Below, piece after piece: positions 25,034 to 33,940 of a stretch of 64,000 nt of DNA (positions within the stretch are counted from its first letter, which is position 1; each line of letters opens with the position of its first letter). This DNA comes from Streptomyces sp. ISL-1 (lineage in GTDB: Bacteria > Actinomycetota > Actinomycetes > Streptomycetales > Streptomycetaceae). The notes beneath the pieces were generated by a model. The model was not told the origin of the DNA, ran no database searches, and worked only from the letters and a program-made list of their open reading frames with translations. The position numbers and the translations under genes were made by a program. The stretch spans positions 1 through 64,000 of the forward strand of contig NZ_JAGGOI010000029.1 of the NCBI RefSeq assembly GCF_018614585.1, given 5' to 3'.

Positions 25034-27163
25034 GTGATTTCGACCGCCATTCGCCGGGCCCGCGTGGGCAGCGGATCAGAATTGGTTGCTGCAGTCCTTC
25101 TGGGGCTGGGCTTTCCGTGTGCGCTGATCGCCGCCTTGATTCCCAGTTTCTGGGGATTCGTCGCCGCAGCCGCCGTGACGTATGTCGCGGACTGGTACCT
25201 GCATCAGCGCGGCAGCTATCTCGTCAACCGACTGAACAAGATCAAGTTCGGTCTGCCGATGCACTTCCTGGTGCGTCAGCTGCTGCTGGTCCTGCTGCTG
25301 TCCCGGTTGAACCTCGCGGACCAGACCCTGTTCTATCTGGCGGTCGGCGGCTTCCTGCTCACCTTCGGCCTGCAGGCCCCGCACGGCGCCCTGGCCACCC
25401 TGATCCGGCTGCGCCGCACCATGCCGGTGGTGACGCGCAACGTCGACCTGCACGGCCTGAAGATCCCGGACGCCCCGCCGAGGGTCCTGCTGAACCGCTC
25501 CGCCGAGAAGATGCTCCACCTGGACGTGCCCGCGGTGGCCGGTGTGCTCGCCGCCACCCAGATGGACACCGACGTCCTCGCCTACATCGGCATCTCCGTC
25601 ACCATCGGCCTGGCGCTGCTCTATACCGCCGCACTCTTCCGCTACATGCGGCCGAGCAGGCTCGTACCGAACGCGGCCAAGGTCCTCAAGGGCGTCGACA
25701 CCTGGCTGCGCGAGTACCGGCCGACCGCGGTTCTGTACTTCTCCGGCTCGAAGGAGTCGGCGTACCAGGTGAAGATGTGGATCGAGGCGATGGAGCAGCT
25801 GGAGGCCCGGCCGCTGATCATCCTGCGCGAGCGTTACATCGTGCCGCAGCTCGGTGAGACCTCGGTGCCGGTCATCTGTGTGCCCGGCGGCATACACCTG
25901 ATGAACATGGACCTGTCCACGCTCCGGGTGGCGCTCTACCCGGCCAACGTCGGCAAGAACATCCACATCCTGCGCGTACCGACCATGAAGCACGTCTTCA
26001 TCGGACACGGCGACAGCGACAAGATGGCCAGCGTCAACCCGTTCAGCAAGGTGTACGACGAGGTGTGGACGGCCGGCCGGGCCGGGCGGGACCGCTATGC
26101 CCTCGCCGACGTCGGTGTGCGCGACGAGGACATCGTCGAGGTGGGCCGCCCGCAGCTGGCGCCCATAAAGACCTGGACCGGCACCCCGAAGAACCCGATC
26201 CCGACGATCCTGTACGCCCCAACCTGGGAGGGCTGGGACGACAACCCCGGCAACACCTCGCTCCTGCTGGCCGGCGAGAACATCGTCAAGGGGCTGCTGA
26301 ACGCCGAGCGGCCGGTCCGGGTGATCTACAAGCCGCACCCCTTCACGGGCACGCGCAGCGCCAGGGCCAAGGCGGTCCACACCCGGATCATGGCGATGGT
26401 CGACAAGGCCACCGCCGAGCGCGCCGCCGAGCCCCGCTGGGCCAAGGAGACAGCCGCCGCGCAGGCCGACCAGGCCACAGCGCGGGCGACCCTGGCACGC
26501 ATCGATGCCCGGCTGGCCGAGCTGTCCAAGCCCGGCCGGGCCGGTGGCGACGAGTCGGAGGTGTCGCGGGTCTCGCTCGCCGACCCGCAGCGTCTCGCCG
26601 AGATCAAGCAGCTGCGGGCCGAGTGGAACGAGGCTTACTGGCGCTCCTTCGGCTGGTGGGAGCACAAGACGGTGACCGGCACCCAGCCGCACCTGTACGA
26701 CTGCTTCAACGAGTCGGACGGCATGGTCTCCGACATCTCCAGCGTGGTCTCGGACTTCATCGCGAGCGGCAAGCCGTACGCCGTGACCGACTCGGGCGCC
26801 GTGGGCGCCGAGGAGTTCAGGCGGCAGAACACCGCCGTACGGGCCGCGGTCGTACTCTCCAACAGCGCTGAGGAACTGGGCGAGTTGCTGGATGCCGTCG
26901 CCGACCCGGCGGCGGACGTCCTCGCGGAGGCACGACGTGAGCTGAAGCGCTATCTGCTCGGGCCGGACGAGCCCACCTCCATCGAGCAGTTCAACGCCGC
27001 GGTGGCTGTGCTGGCAGCGCGGGCCGAGGCGCGGAACACGGGCCCCGGCCAGCAACTGGTCGAGGTGTCGATGGACGACGCGGCGGAGGACGCCGCGGAG
27101 GAGGCGGCAGCCGGTGAGGCCGGAGCCGCGGTGGCCTCATTGGACTCGTCTGCCGCCCGCTGA
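25034..27163 (+). CDS. Membrane-linked CDP-glycerol/ribitol phosphotransferase (TagF/TarL-like)
   Basis: 709 aa, GTG start with GGAGCAGG upstream. The first 220 residues hold about five hydrophobic segments (for example LVAAVLLGLGFPCALIAALI and LLLVLLLSRLNL), which is unusual because classical TagF is only membrane-peripheral. The C-terminal part carries the glycerophosphotransferase pattern: HVFIGHGDSDKMASVNP, TILYAPTWEGW, YKPHPFTG and SDGMVSDISSVVSDF with the Asp/Ser residues of the active site. It should polymerise polyol phosphate from a CDP-polyol onto a lipid-linked primer. The fused CDP-ribitol synthase just upstream suggests ribitol, though CDP-glycerol remains possible. Confidence 0.85.
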   Translation: MISTAIRRARVGSGSELVAAVLLGLGFPCALIAALIPSFWGFVAAAAVTYVADWYLHQRGSYLVNRLNKIKFGLPMHFLVRQLLLVLLLSRLNLADQTLFYLAVGGFLLTFGLQAPHGALATLIRLRRTMPVVTRNVDLHGLKIPDAPPRVLLNRSAEKMLHLDVPAVAGVLAATQMDTDVLAYIGISVTIGLALLYTAALFRYMRPSRLVPNAAKVLKGVDTWLREYRPTAVLYFSGSKESAYQVKMWIEAMEQLEARPLIILRERYIVPQLGETSVPVICVPGGIHLMNMDLSTLRVALYPANVGKNIHILRVPTMKHVFIGHGDSDKMASVNPFSKVYDEVWTAGRAGRDRYALADVGVRDEDIVEVGRPQLAPIKTWTGTPKNPIPTILYAPTWEGWDDNPGNTSLLLAGENIVKGLLNAERPVRVIYKPHPFTGTRSARAKAVHTRIMAMVDKATAERAAEPRWAKETAAAQADQATARATLARIDARLAELSKPGRAGGDESEVSRVSLADPQRLAEIKQLRAEWNEAYWRSFGWWEHKTVTGTQPHLYDCFNESDGMVSDISSVVSDFIASGKPYAVTDSGAVGAEEFRRQNTAVRAAVVLSNSAEELGELLDAVADPAADVLAEARRELKRYLLGPDEPTSIEQFNAAVAVLAARAEARNTGPGQQLVEVSMDDAAEDAAEEAAAGEAGAAVASLDSSAAR

Positions 27164-27211
27164 CGTCCCTGGGCCCGGCGTGACAGAGGATCATGACAGA
27201 GGATTGCGGGC

Positions 27212-28414
27212 ATGAACGGCAATGAGCCCGATGTCAGCGTGATCATCGGGGCCTATGAAGCCATGCCCTATCTGGTGCGCTGCCTGGAGTCGGTCGAGGC
27301 GCAGACGATCGGCGCCGAGCGGATCGAGATCGTGGCCGTCGACGACGGCTCGACCGACGGCACCGGGGAGTACCTGGATGAGTTCGCGGTCCGCAGCGAG
27401 GTCGCGGCCCGGGTGGTGCGACAGGCCAACTCCGGCGGCCCCGGCGGCCCGCGCAACCTCGGGCTCTCCCTCGCCCGCGGCCGCTACGTCTTCTTCCTCG
27501 ACGCCGACGACTACTTCGGCGTCGAGGCACTTGAGCGGATGGTCGCGGTGGCCGACCGGGCCGGCACAGACGTGGTGCTCGGCCGGACCGAGGGCGTCAA
27601 CCGGGGTGCCGGCAAGTCGATGTACCGCAAGAACGCCGAGCGTACGGACGTCTTCTCCTCCAGCATCAAGTTCACGCTCAGCGCGCAGAAGCTGTTCCGG
27701 CGCGAGCTGCTCGTCCGCCACGAGCTGCGCTTCGACGAGGGCATGCGGCTCGGCGAGGACGCGCTGTTCACCATGGAGGCGTATCTGCGCGCCGACGGAG
27801 TCTCCGTGGTCGCCGACCACACCTGCTACTACCTGGTCGGGCGCGACGACGGCAAACACGTCACCAAGGGCATCGACCATGCCGCGATCATCGACGCGGC
27901 GCACCGGCTGATGAAGCTGATCGCCGCGCATGTGCCGCCGGGTGACCGGCGCGACCTGCTGATGGTCAGGCCCTTCGTGACCTCCCTGCTGCCCCAGCTG
28001 GGCCCCATCGTGCTGAAGCAGCCGGACGAGCGAGGGCGGGACAAACTCGCGCTCGTCGCTCCACTGATGGAGACGTACTGGACCGACGGGGTGGCCAAGC
28101 GCCTCAAGGTCGGCGAGCGGCTGCGGCTCACATGTGCCGCTACGGGACGCTTCGACGTCCTCAAGGAGGTGCTGGCCTTCGAGCGGGCCGGGACCGTGCC
28201 CGACGTGGTGGAGCGGGAGGGCCGGAGGTATCTCGCGTATCCGCACTTCGGGAAGGGGACGGAAGGCTTCACCGACGAGGTCTACGAGGTACGGGTGGCC
28301 GAGCGGGCCGGCGAGGAGCACCTCACACCGCTCGACCCGGCCGCCGCGACCGGTCGTCGCAGCCGTCCGTCCCGCGTGCTGCGTGCGATGCGCCGGCTGC
28401 GCCGCGGGCTTTGA
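27212..28414 (+). CDS. Family 2 glycosyltransferase
   Basis: 400 aa from ATG 27212. VSVIIGAYEAMPYLVRCLES, VAVDDGSTDGTG, NSGGPGGPRNLGLSLARGRY and the DADD metal-site motif show a GT-A fold. It aligns along most of its length with the GT2 enzyme at 5806 but lacks that protein's long C-terminal extension. It ends the second polysaccharide block, 48 nt after the TagF-like gene, and likely adds a sugar substituent or linkage residue. A short direct duplication (tgacagaggat twice) precedes the start. Confidence 0.82.
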   Translation: MNGNEPDVSVIIGAYEAMPYLVRCLESVEAQTIGAERIEIVAVDDGSTDGTGEYLDEFAVRSEVAARVVRQANSGGPGGPRNLGLSLARGRYVFFLDADDYFGVEALERMVAVADRAGTDVVLGRTEGVNRGAGKSMYRKNAERTDVFSSSIKFTLSAQKLFRRELLVRHELRFDEGMRLGEDALFTMEAYLRADGVSVVADHTCYYLVGRDDGKHVTKGIDHAAIIDAAHRLMKLIAAHVPPGDRRDLLMVRPFVTSLLPQLGPIVLKQPDERGRDKLALVAPLMETYWTDGVAKRLKVGERLRLTCAATGRFDVLKEVLAFERAGTVPDVVEREGRRYLAYPHFGKGTEGFTDEVYEVRVAERAGEEHLTPLDPAAATGRRSRPSRVLRAMRRLRRGL

Positions 28415-28541
28415 GGCGCTCCCGGCCGTCGACGACGCCAAGGCGGGCCCCAAGGACGGCCGTTCGCCGCGGCCGACGGCTCGCTGTCCAGCGAATGAAA
28501 TGACCGAGCACCCACCGTGCTCCTGACATAGATTCGGCCCT

Positions 28542-29669
28542 GTGACAGTGGCAAGAGTGCAGGTAACGCAAGCCCGCAGGATCGTCGTCAAGGTCGGCTC
28601 GTCCTCCTTGACCACCGCGGCCGGCGGACTCGACGCCGACCGCGTCGACGCCCTCGTCGATGTGCTCGCCAAGGTCCGCAGCGGCGGCGAGAAGGAGATA
28701 GTGCTGGTTTCCTCCGGGGCCATCGCCGCGGGCCTCGCCCCACTGGGCCTGGCCCGTCGCCCCAAGGACCTGGCCCGCCAGCAGGCCGCCGCCAGCGTCG
28801 GCCAGGGCCTGCTCGTCGCCCGCTACACCGCCTCCTTCGCACGCTACGGCGTACGCGTCGGCCAGGTTCTTCTCACCACCGACGACACCAGCCGCCGCGC
28901 CCACTACCGCAACGCCTACCGCACCCTGGACCAGCTGCTCGACATGGGCGCCGTACCCGTCGTCAACGAGAACGACACGGTGGCCACGGACGAGATCCGG
29001 TTCGGCGACAACGACCGTCTCGCCGCCCTCGTCGCCCATCTCGTACGAGCCGATCTGCTGGTCCTCCTCTCGGACGTCGACGGCCTCTACGACGGAGATC
29101 CGGCCAGGCCCGGCACCACACGGATCGACGAGGTACGCGGCCCCGCCGACATCGCCCACGTTCAGACCGGCAGCGCGGGCAAGGCCGGCGTCGGCACCGG
29201 CGGCATGGTCACCAAGGTCGAGGCGGCCAGGATCGCGGCCGCCGCAGGCGTCCCCGTCGTCCTCACCTCCGCGAGCCGCGCCGCCGACGCCCTCGCGGGC
29301 CGCGCCACCGGCACGTACTTCCACAGCACAGGGCGCCGCTCCGCCGACCGGCTCCTCTGGCTCGCTCACGCCTCCACCCCGCAGGGCTCCCTGACTCTGG
29401 ACGACGGCGCGGTACGGGCCGTCGTGCACGGCAGGAAGTCGCTCCTGCCGGCCGGGATCGCCGGGGTCGAGGGCGAGTTCAGCGCGGGGGACCCGGTCGA
29501 GCTGCGAGACACCGAGGGCCACGCCGTGGCCCGCGGGCTCGTCAACTTCGACGCCAAGGAGATCCCACAGCTCCTCGGCCGCTCCACCCGGGAACTCGCC
29601 CAGGAACTCGGCCCGGAATACGAGCGGGAAGTCGTACACAGGGACGATCTGGTCGTCCTGCACCCCTGA
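28542..29669 (+). CDS. proB: Glutamate 5-kinase
   Basis: 375 aa, GTG start. The amino-acid kinase domain is seen in RIVVKVGSSSLTT, VLVSSGAIAAGLAPLG, PVVNENDTVA and GTGGMVTKVEAA. A C-terminal PUA domain (about residues 285-370, VHGRKSLLPAGIAGVEG) is present, as in the full-length enzyme. It phosphorylates glutamate in proline synthesis. proA follows after one intervening gene, as in other streptomycetes. Confidence 0.97.
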   Translation: MTVARVQVTQARRIVVKVGSSSLTTAAGGLDADRVDALVDVLAKVRSGGEKEIVLVSSGAIAAGLAPLGLARRPKDLARQQAAASVGQGLLVARYTASFARYGVRVGQVLLTTDDTSRRAHYRNAYRTLDQLLDMGAVPVVNENDTVATDEIRFGDNDRLAALVAHLVRADLLVLLSDVDGLYDGDPARPGTTRIDEVRGPADIAHVQTGSAGKAGVGTGGMVTKVEAARIAAAAGVPVVLTSASRAADALAGRATGTYFHSTGRRSADRLLWLAHASTPQGSLTLDDGAVRAVVHGRKSLLPAGIAGVEGEFSAGDPVELRDTEGHAVARGLVNFDAKEIPQLLGRSTRELAQELGPEYEREVVHRDDLVVLHP

Positions 29670-29867
29670 AACGGCTGAAAGTCCAGTCTTGTGGCAGAGA
29701 CCTTCGGCAAAAGCGCCCCACGCTCCGCCCGGGACTGGTCAACTTTGTTGCGGAGGAATGGCGGGGTACAGCAACACGACACATGCAACAGGAGGCCGCC
29801 GGTGCGACGAGCGCGCCCAGGGGATGTGCCCCGCGGGACAGGGGGCATTCCCCACGGCCGCCGGGCC

Positions 29868-30323
29868 GTGGGCGAGGAACGAGCCCTGACCAGCGTCGGA
29901 GCGGGGGCGGACTTCGACGACGGCCGGGTGGACCGGGCGGACCAGGGCACCGAGACGGATGCCCTCGGTGAAGAGCGTGTGCAGTCGAAGCTGTGGCACA
30001 TCACCCTCAGCGTCTCCGGTGCCGAGGCCTCGCTCAAGGAGGTCCGGCGCGGTCTGGAGCAGCTCGCGCACGACCACCCCTTCCTGCTGACCAGCCGGTA
30101 CGCCAACGACCACGCGGAGATCCGGTACTGGGAGGAGGCGCGGGACCTGCACGACGCCGCGGCGGTCGCGCTGCGGCTGTGGGGCGAGCACCGCTCCAGC
30201 GCCCAGTTGCCGCCGTGGGAGATCGTGGGCCTGGAGGTCATCGACCGCCAGACGTACCACCAGCGCATCGCGGAGGGCTACGGCCCGCCGCCGGCCGCTC
30301 CGGTGGGCGTACACCCCTTCTAA
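29868..30323 (+). CDS. Conserved hypothetical protein between proB and proA
   Basis: About 151 aa if GTG 29868 is used. The frame is open from 29691, and GTG 29979 is another candidate, directly before the conserved-looking core VQSKLWHITLSVSGAEASLK. The core has HDHPFLLTSRYANDHAEIRYWEEARDLHDAAAVALRLW (landmarks HDHPFLL and RYWEEARDL) and ends with PVGVHPF. It reads like a compact alpha/beta domain; I know similar proteins only from actinobacterial proB-proA loci and have no function to offer. The low-complexity residues before 29979 argue for one of the later starts. Confidence 0.65.
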   Translation: MGEERALTSVGAGADFDDGRVDRADQGTETDALGEERVQSKLWHITLSVSGAEASLKEVRRGLEQLAHDHPFLLTSRYANDHAEIRYWEEARDLHDAAAVALRLWGEHRSSAQLPPWEIVGLEVIDRQTYHQRIAEGYGPPPAAPVGVHPF

Positions 30324-30410
30324 AACCCCTCCCGCGCCCTGTGTCTCACTTCCGTCTCGTAGTGCGGAATAGGTGATGGACGCCTGCGGGGAGGCCATTA
30401 CCCTGCGGGT

Positions 30411-31694
30411 ATGACCTCGCTCTCGCCGTACGACAACCTCTCCCCGGTCGCCAAGGCCGCCTACCGGGCCCGTGGCGCCGCCGCCGACCTCGCGCCGCTG
30501 CCGCGGTCGGCCAAGGACGACGCGCTGCTGGCGATCGCGGACGCGCTCGAGGTCCGTACGAGCGAGATCGTCGCGGCCAACGCCGAGGACATCGCGCGCG
30601 CCCGGGAGGCCGGCACCAGCGAGTCGGTCATCGACCGGCTCACCCTGACCCCGGAGCGGGTGCGGGCCATCGCCGCCGACGTCCGGGACGTGGCCGCGCT
30701 GCCCGATCCGGTCGGCGAGGTGGTGCGCGGCTCGACCCTGCCCAACGGCATCGACCTGCGCCAGGTCCGCGTCCCCCTCGGCGTCGTCGGGATCATCTAC
30801 GAAGCCCGGCCGAACGTCACCGTGGACGCCGCCGCGCTCTGCCTGAAGTCCGGCAACGCGGTGCTCCTGCGTGGCTCTTCCTCGGCGTACTCCTCCAACT
30901 CCGCACTGGTGAAGGTCCTGCGGGACGCGGTCGGCGGCTCCGGCCTGCCCGCCGACGCGGTGCAGCTCGTACCCGGTGAAGGCCGCGATTCCGTACGGGA
31001 GTTGATGCGCGCCCGCGGCCTGGTGGACGTCCTGATCCCGCGTGGCGGCGCGTCCCTGATCCGTACGGTCGTCGAGGAGTCCATCGTCCCGGTCATCGAG
31101 ACCGGCACCGGCAACTGCCATGTCTATGTGGACGCCCAGACCGATCTCGACATGGCCGTCGACATCCTGATCAACTCCAAGGCGCAGCGGCCGAGCGTCT
31201 GCAACGCGGCCGAGACGCTCCTGGTCCACCAGGACATCGCGGCCGAATTCCTGCCGCGGGCGCTCGACGCCCTGGCAGAGGCCGGGGTGACGGTGCACGG
31301 CGACGAGCGGGTGCTGGAGTACGCCGGCGCCACCAAGGCCACGATCGTGGCGGCCACGGCCGAGGACTGGGAGACGGAGTACCTCTCGTACGACATCGCC
31401 GCGGCGGTCGTCGATTCGCTGGACGCGGCCGTCGCCCACATCCGGCTCTGGTCCTCCGGGCACACCGAGGCGATCGTCACCACCTCGCAGGCGGCGGCCC
31501 GCCGGTTCACCCAGTTGGTCGACTCCACGACGGTCGCCGTGAACGCGTCGACGCGTTTCACGGACGGCGGCCAGTTCGGATTCGGCGCCGAGATCGGGAT
31601 CTCCACCCAGAAGCTGCACGCACGCGGCCCGATGGGCCTGCCGGAGCTGACGTCCACGAAGTACATCGTGACGGGAGACGGTCACATTCGGTGA
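30411..31694 (+). CDS. proA: Glutamate-5-semialdehyde dehydrogenase (gamma-glutamyl phosphate reductase)
   Basis: 427 aa, ATG start. VPLGVVGIIYEARPNVTVDAAALCLKSGNAVLLRGSS is the family NADP-binding region (landmarks YEARPNVTVD and KSGNAVLLRG). The catalytic Cys is in SVCNAAETLL, and GTGNCHVYVD is conserved. It makes glutamate semialdehyde from the ProB product. A clear terminator follows. Confidence 0.97.
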   Translation: MTSLSPYDNLSPVAKAAYRARGAAADLAPLPRSAKDDALLAIADALEVRTSEIVAANAEDIARAREAGTSESVIDRLTLTPERVRAIAADVRDVAALPDPVGEVVRGSTLPNGIDLRQVRVPLGVVGIIYEARPNVTVDAAALCLKSGNAVLLRGSSSAYSSNSALVKVLRDAVGGSGLPADAVQLVPGEGRDSVRELMRARGLVDVLIPRGGASLIRTVVEESIVPVIETGTGNCHVYVDAQTDLDMAVDILINSKAQRPSVCNAAETLLVHQDIAAEFLPRALDALAEAGVTVHGDERVLEYAGATKATIVAATAEDWETEYLSYDIAAAVVDSLDAAVAHIRLWSSGHTEAIVTTSQAAARRFTQLVDSTTVAVNASTRFTDGGQFGFGAEIGISTQKLHARGPMGLPELTSTKYIVTGDGHIR

Positions 31695-31724
31695 TCGTCA
31701 AAGCGGCTGTGCGGGGCGTCACCC

Positions 31725-31754
31725 GGGCAGGGAGAGTTCCCGCTCTCCCTGCCC
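31725..31754 (+). terminator. Terminator after proA
   Basis: Perfect 12-nt arms GGGCAGGGAGAG and CTCTCCCTGCCC around a 6-nt loop, 30 nt past the proA stop. Confidence 0.85.
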
Positions 31755-31784
31755 AAACCGACTGCCCCGGTCTACTCTGAAGGC

Positions 31785-32402
31785 GTGCCGGACGACGTGG
31801 GGGGCAAGCCGTTCCCGGACGGCTGGGAGCCCGACGACGACCGCGGGGGCGCGGACGAGGACTTCGCCTCCGTGGTGTTCGACGAGGACTTCGTACGGGC
31901 CGCCGAGTTCCATGAGCCCACGGCCGTCGAGCGGATGGTGGCTGCCGCACAGGCCCGCGCCGACGCCGAGGCCGCACGCGGCAGACGCCGTGGCGGGGTG
32001 CCCGACGAGGAGCTCTACGACGAGGGATACGGACCCGGCGCGGAGTACGGCCGGGAGCGGGCGTACGACGACGATGACGACGGCCTGGACCCCGACGGCG
32101 AGTACGCCGGGCCCTACGGACGGCACGGCGGCAACCTGCGCCCCTACCGTGGCAGTGCCCGCTGGCACCGGCCGGTGGCCTGGATCCTCGCAATGGTGAT
32201 GGGCATCGGGATGGTCGCCCTGGCCTTCACGGCCGTCTACCGCGGGGCCGCGGGCAACCGCCAGGACCGGGTCCCGCCACCAGCCACCACCGGCGTCGAC
32301 ACGACACCCACAGCCGGCTCCGCCACGGCCCGGGTGGGTGGGCCCTCCGCCTCCGCGGAGTACTCCGCGCCGGCAGTTTCGGCGGACCCTCGCACGCCCT
32401 GA
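31785..32402 (+). CDS. Single-span membrane protein with SVVFDE motif (paralogue 1)
   Basis: 205 aa, GTG start. An acidic N-terminal cytoplasmic part carries FASVVFDEDFVRAAEFHEPTA followed by ERM (landmarks). One transmembrane helix follows (about residues 133-152, WILAMVMGIGMVALAFTAVY), then a short Pro/Thr-rich extracytoplasmic tail. The gene at 32607 has the same N-terminal motif, so the two form a paralogous pair. From memory, S. coelicolor has a similar pair in this place (around SCO2583-SCO2584) that was tied to the spore-wall synthesis complex. I am not certain of the assignment. Confidence 0.8.
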   Translation: MPDDVGGKPFPDGWEPDDDRGGADEDFASVVFDEDFVRAAEFHEPTAVERMVAAAQARADAEAARGRRRGGVPDEELYDEGYGPGAEYGRERAYDDDDDGLDPDGEYAGPYGRHGGNLRPYRGSARWHRPVAWILAMVMGIGMVALAFTAVYRGAAGNRQDRVPPPATTGVDTTPTAGSATARVGGPSASAEYSAPAVSADPRTP

Positions 32403-32474
32403 CCGAGCCTGTGCGCCCCCTTGTGCGCCCCCTGTGTGCCGCGTCTGTACCCCCTCGAACGGACTGCTCCACGA

Positions 32475-32532
32475 GCCCTTGGACGGTTGCTCCATCGGCC
32501 CTTGGACGGCCGCCCCTTGGGCCCTTGGACGG
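32475..32532 (+). repeat. Three direct repeats at exact 23-bp spacing
   Basis: GCCCTTGGACGG occurs at 32475-32486, 32498-32509 and 32521-32532 in the gap between the two SVVFDE genes. The exact 23-bp period (about two helical turns) places the copies on one DNA face. Confidence 0.8.
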
Positions 32533-32606
32533 CTACGTGGGAACTCGTCGGAGTTTGTCGCACATCACCGCGTTTACCGCAGCCCCGCCAGACCTACCCT
32601 GAAAGT

Positions 32607-33683
32607 ATGGCTGGGCGCGGAGACCCGCCTGAGGGGACACCCGAGGGACTCCCCGGCGGTGGTGAGGACGAGTACCGATCCGTCGTCTTCGACGAATCGT
32701 TCGTGCGGGCTGCCCGGCTTCAGGAGTTCTCGGCCCAGGAGCGGATGGGCGAGCACGCGCGAGCCGTGCGCAGCCTTCCCGCCTGGGGTCGCAGGAGCGG
32801 TTCCAAACAGATCCTGATGCTCGTCCTGCTGGTCGCGATGGCCTTCGGAACAGCCATATACCTGGGCATCCGGCATCCGTACCAGGCACCGGCCGCCAAG
32901 CCTGCCGAGCCACTGCGGATCACAGTGATCCCGCTGGTGCCGGACGGTCCGGTCCCGGGTGGCACCCCCGCCGACCTCTACGAGCACAGCCCCGCCGCGC
33001 AGTTCCGTGTCGGAGCCTCGGGAATCACTCTGCCCGCCGCTCAGCGCACCAAGAACTTCTCCGAGAGCCAGGTGATGACGGCCCTGACCACCGCGAAGGA
33101 CTACCTCGTGCAGTCCTCACTCAACCCTGATGTCCTCACGGGCGGCGAGGTGCGATCGGTGCGGGTGCTGCTCGACCCCGACCAACTGGAGCAGTTCGAC
33201 CGGAGCATGGCCGCCCCTGCCTCCGACGGCCGGCATGCCGCCTCCGGCTGGCTGGTGCGCTACGACTCGGCGAAGGTGTCGCTGGCCGACCCCGAGGTGC
33301 GGGTGCAGGGCACGTTGCGCGTCGCCGAGGCGGGGCCCGACGCCCTGGAGGTGACGTCGGACCACACCTTCGCCTATGCGCTACGGCCGGTCGGCGTGAG
33401 CGGGCCGCGGGCGAGCGAGGCGTCGCTGTTCACCGTCCGCCGAGAGCTGCACTTCCGCTTCGACCGGGACGATCTGCACCAGCACCGCGCGGAGCTGCTG
33501 GCCAGCTATGTCCAGGCCGGCCCGCAGGGCTGCTCCGAGGACGCGTCCGGCACGCTGCGTCCGCTGCTCGCGGGCCAACGGGCGACCGCGGGGGGCCCGG
33601 CGGGCACCGACCCGTATGCCACGGGCCAGGCCACCGCGGCACTCTGCGGCTCACTGGCGCCCGGGACTCAGCCGTCGCCCTGA
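32607..33683 (+). CDS. Single-span membrane protein with SVVFDE motif and extracytoplasmic domain (paralogue 2)
   Basis: 358 aa from ATG 32607; the long upstream open frame runs through the repeat region and is rejected. Residues 15-50 carry DEYRSVVFDESFVRAARLQEF and ERM, matching paralogue 1. One transmembrane helix (about 72-92, QILMLVLLVAMAFGTAIYLG) is followed by about 260 extracytoplasmic residues with no domain I recognise. That region contains two Cys (GPQGCSED and AALCGSL), which may form a disulphide. Probably an envelope protein working with its neighbour. Confidence 0.82.
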   Translation: MAGRGDPPEGTPEGLPGGGEDEYRSVVFDESFVRAARLQEFSAQERMGEHARAVRSLPAWGRRSGSKQILMLVLLVAMAFGTAIYLGIRHPYQAPAAKPAEPLRITVIPLVPDGPVPGGTPADLYEHSPAAQFRVGASGITLPAAQRTKNFSESQVMTALTTAKDYLVQSSLNPDVLTGGEVRSVRVLLDPDQLEQFDRSMAAPASDGRHAASGWLVRYDSAKVSLADPEVRVQGTLRVAEAGPDALEVTSDHTFAYALRPVGVSGPRASEASLFTVRRELHFRFDRDDLHQHRAELLASYVQAGPQGCSEDASGTLRPLLAGQRATAGGPAGTDPYATGQATAALCGSLAPGTQPSP

Positions 33684-33940
33684 CCGAGGTGGCTCAGCCG
33701 TCGCCATCACCGCTGTACCGCGCGGCCTTGGCTCTGGCCGTGGTGGCGTTGCCCTGGCCGTGTGGCCGTGGTCGCCGCCGCGCGGCTTTCGCCATGACCG
33801 CCGCTGCGGCTCAGCGCTCGCCCTGACGGTGGTGGCGCGGCCTTGCCCTGGCGGTGGTGGCGCTTGACCTGCCGTGGTCGCCGCCATGGCCCTGACCGCG
33901 GTGGCTGCCGCTCAGCCTTCGCCGAGCCCGCCGCTGCCGC
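33684..33940. repeat. Degenerate repeat tract between convergent genes
   Basis: 257 nt without a gene. Imperfect copies of a block like ctgaccgcggtggctcagcc / ctggcggtggtggcgcggcc recur, rich in GGTGGC and TTGCCCTGGC. It may be an eroded minisatellite. No hairpin good enough to call a terminator for either flanking gene was found. Confidence 0.5.
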
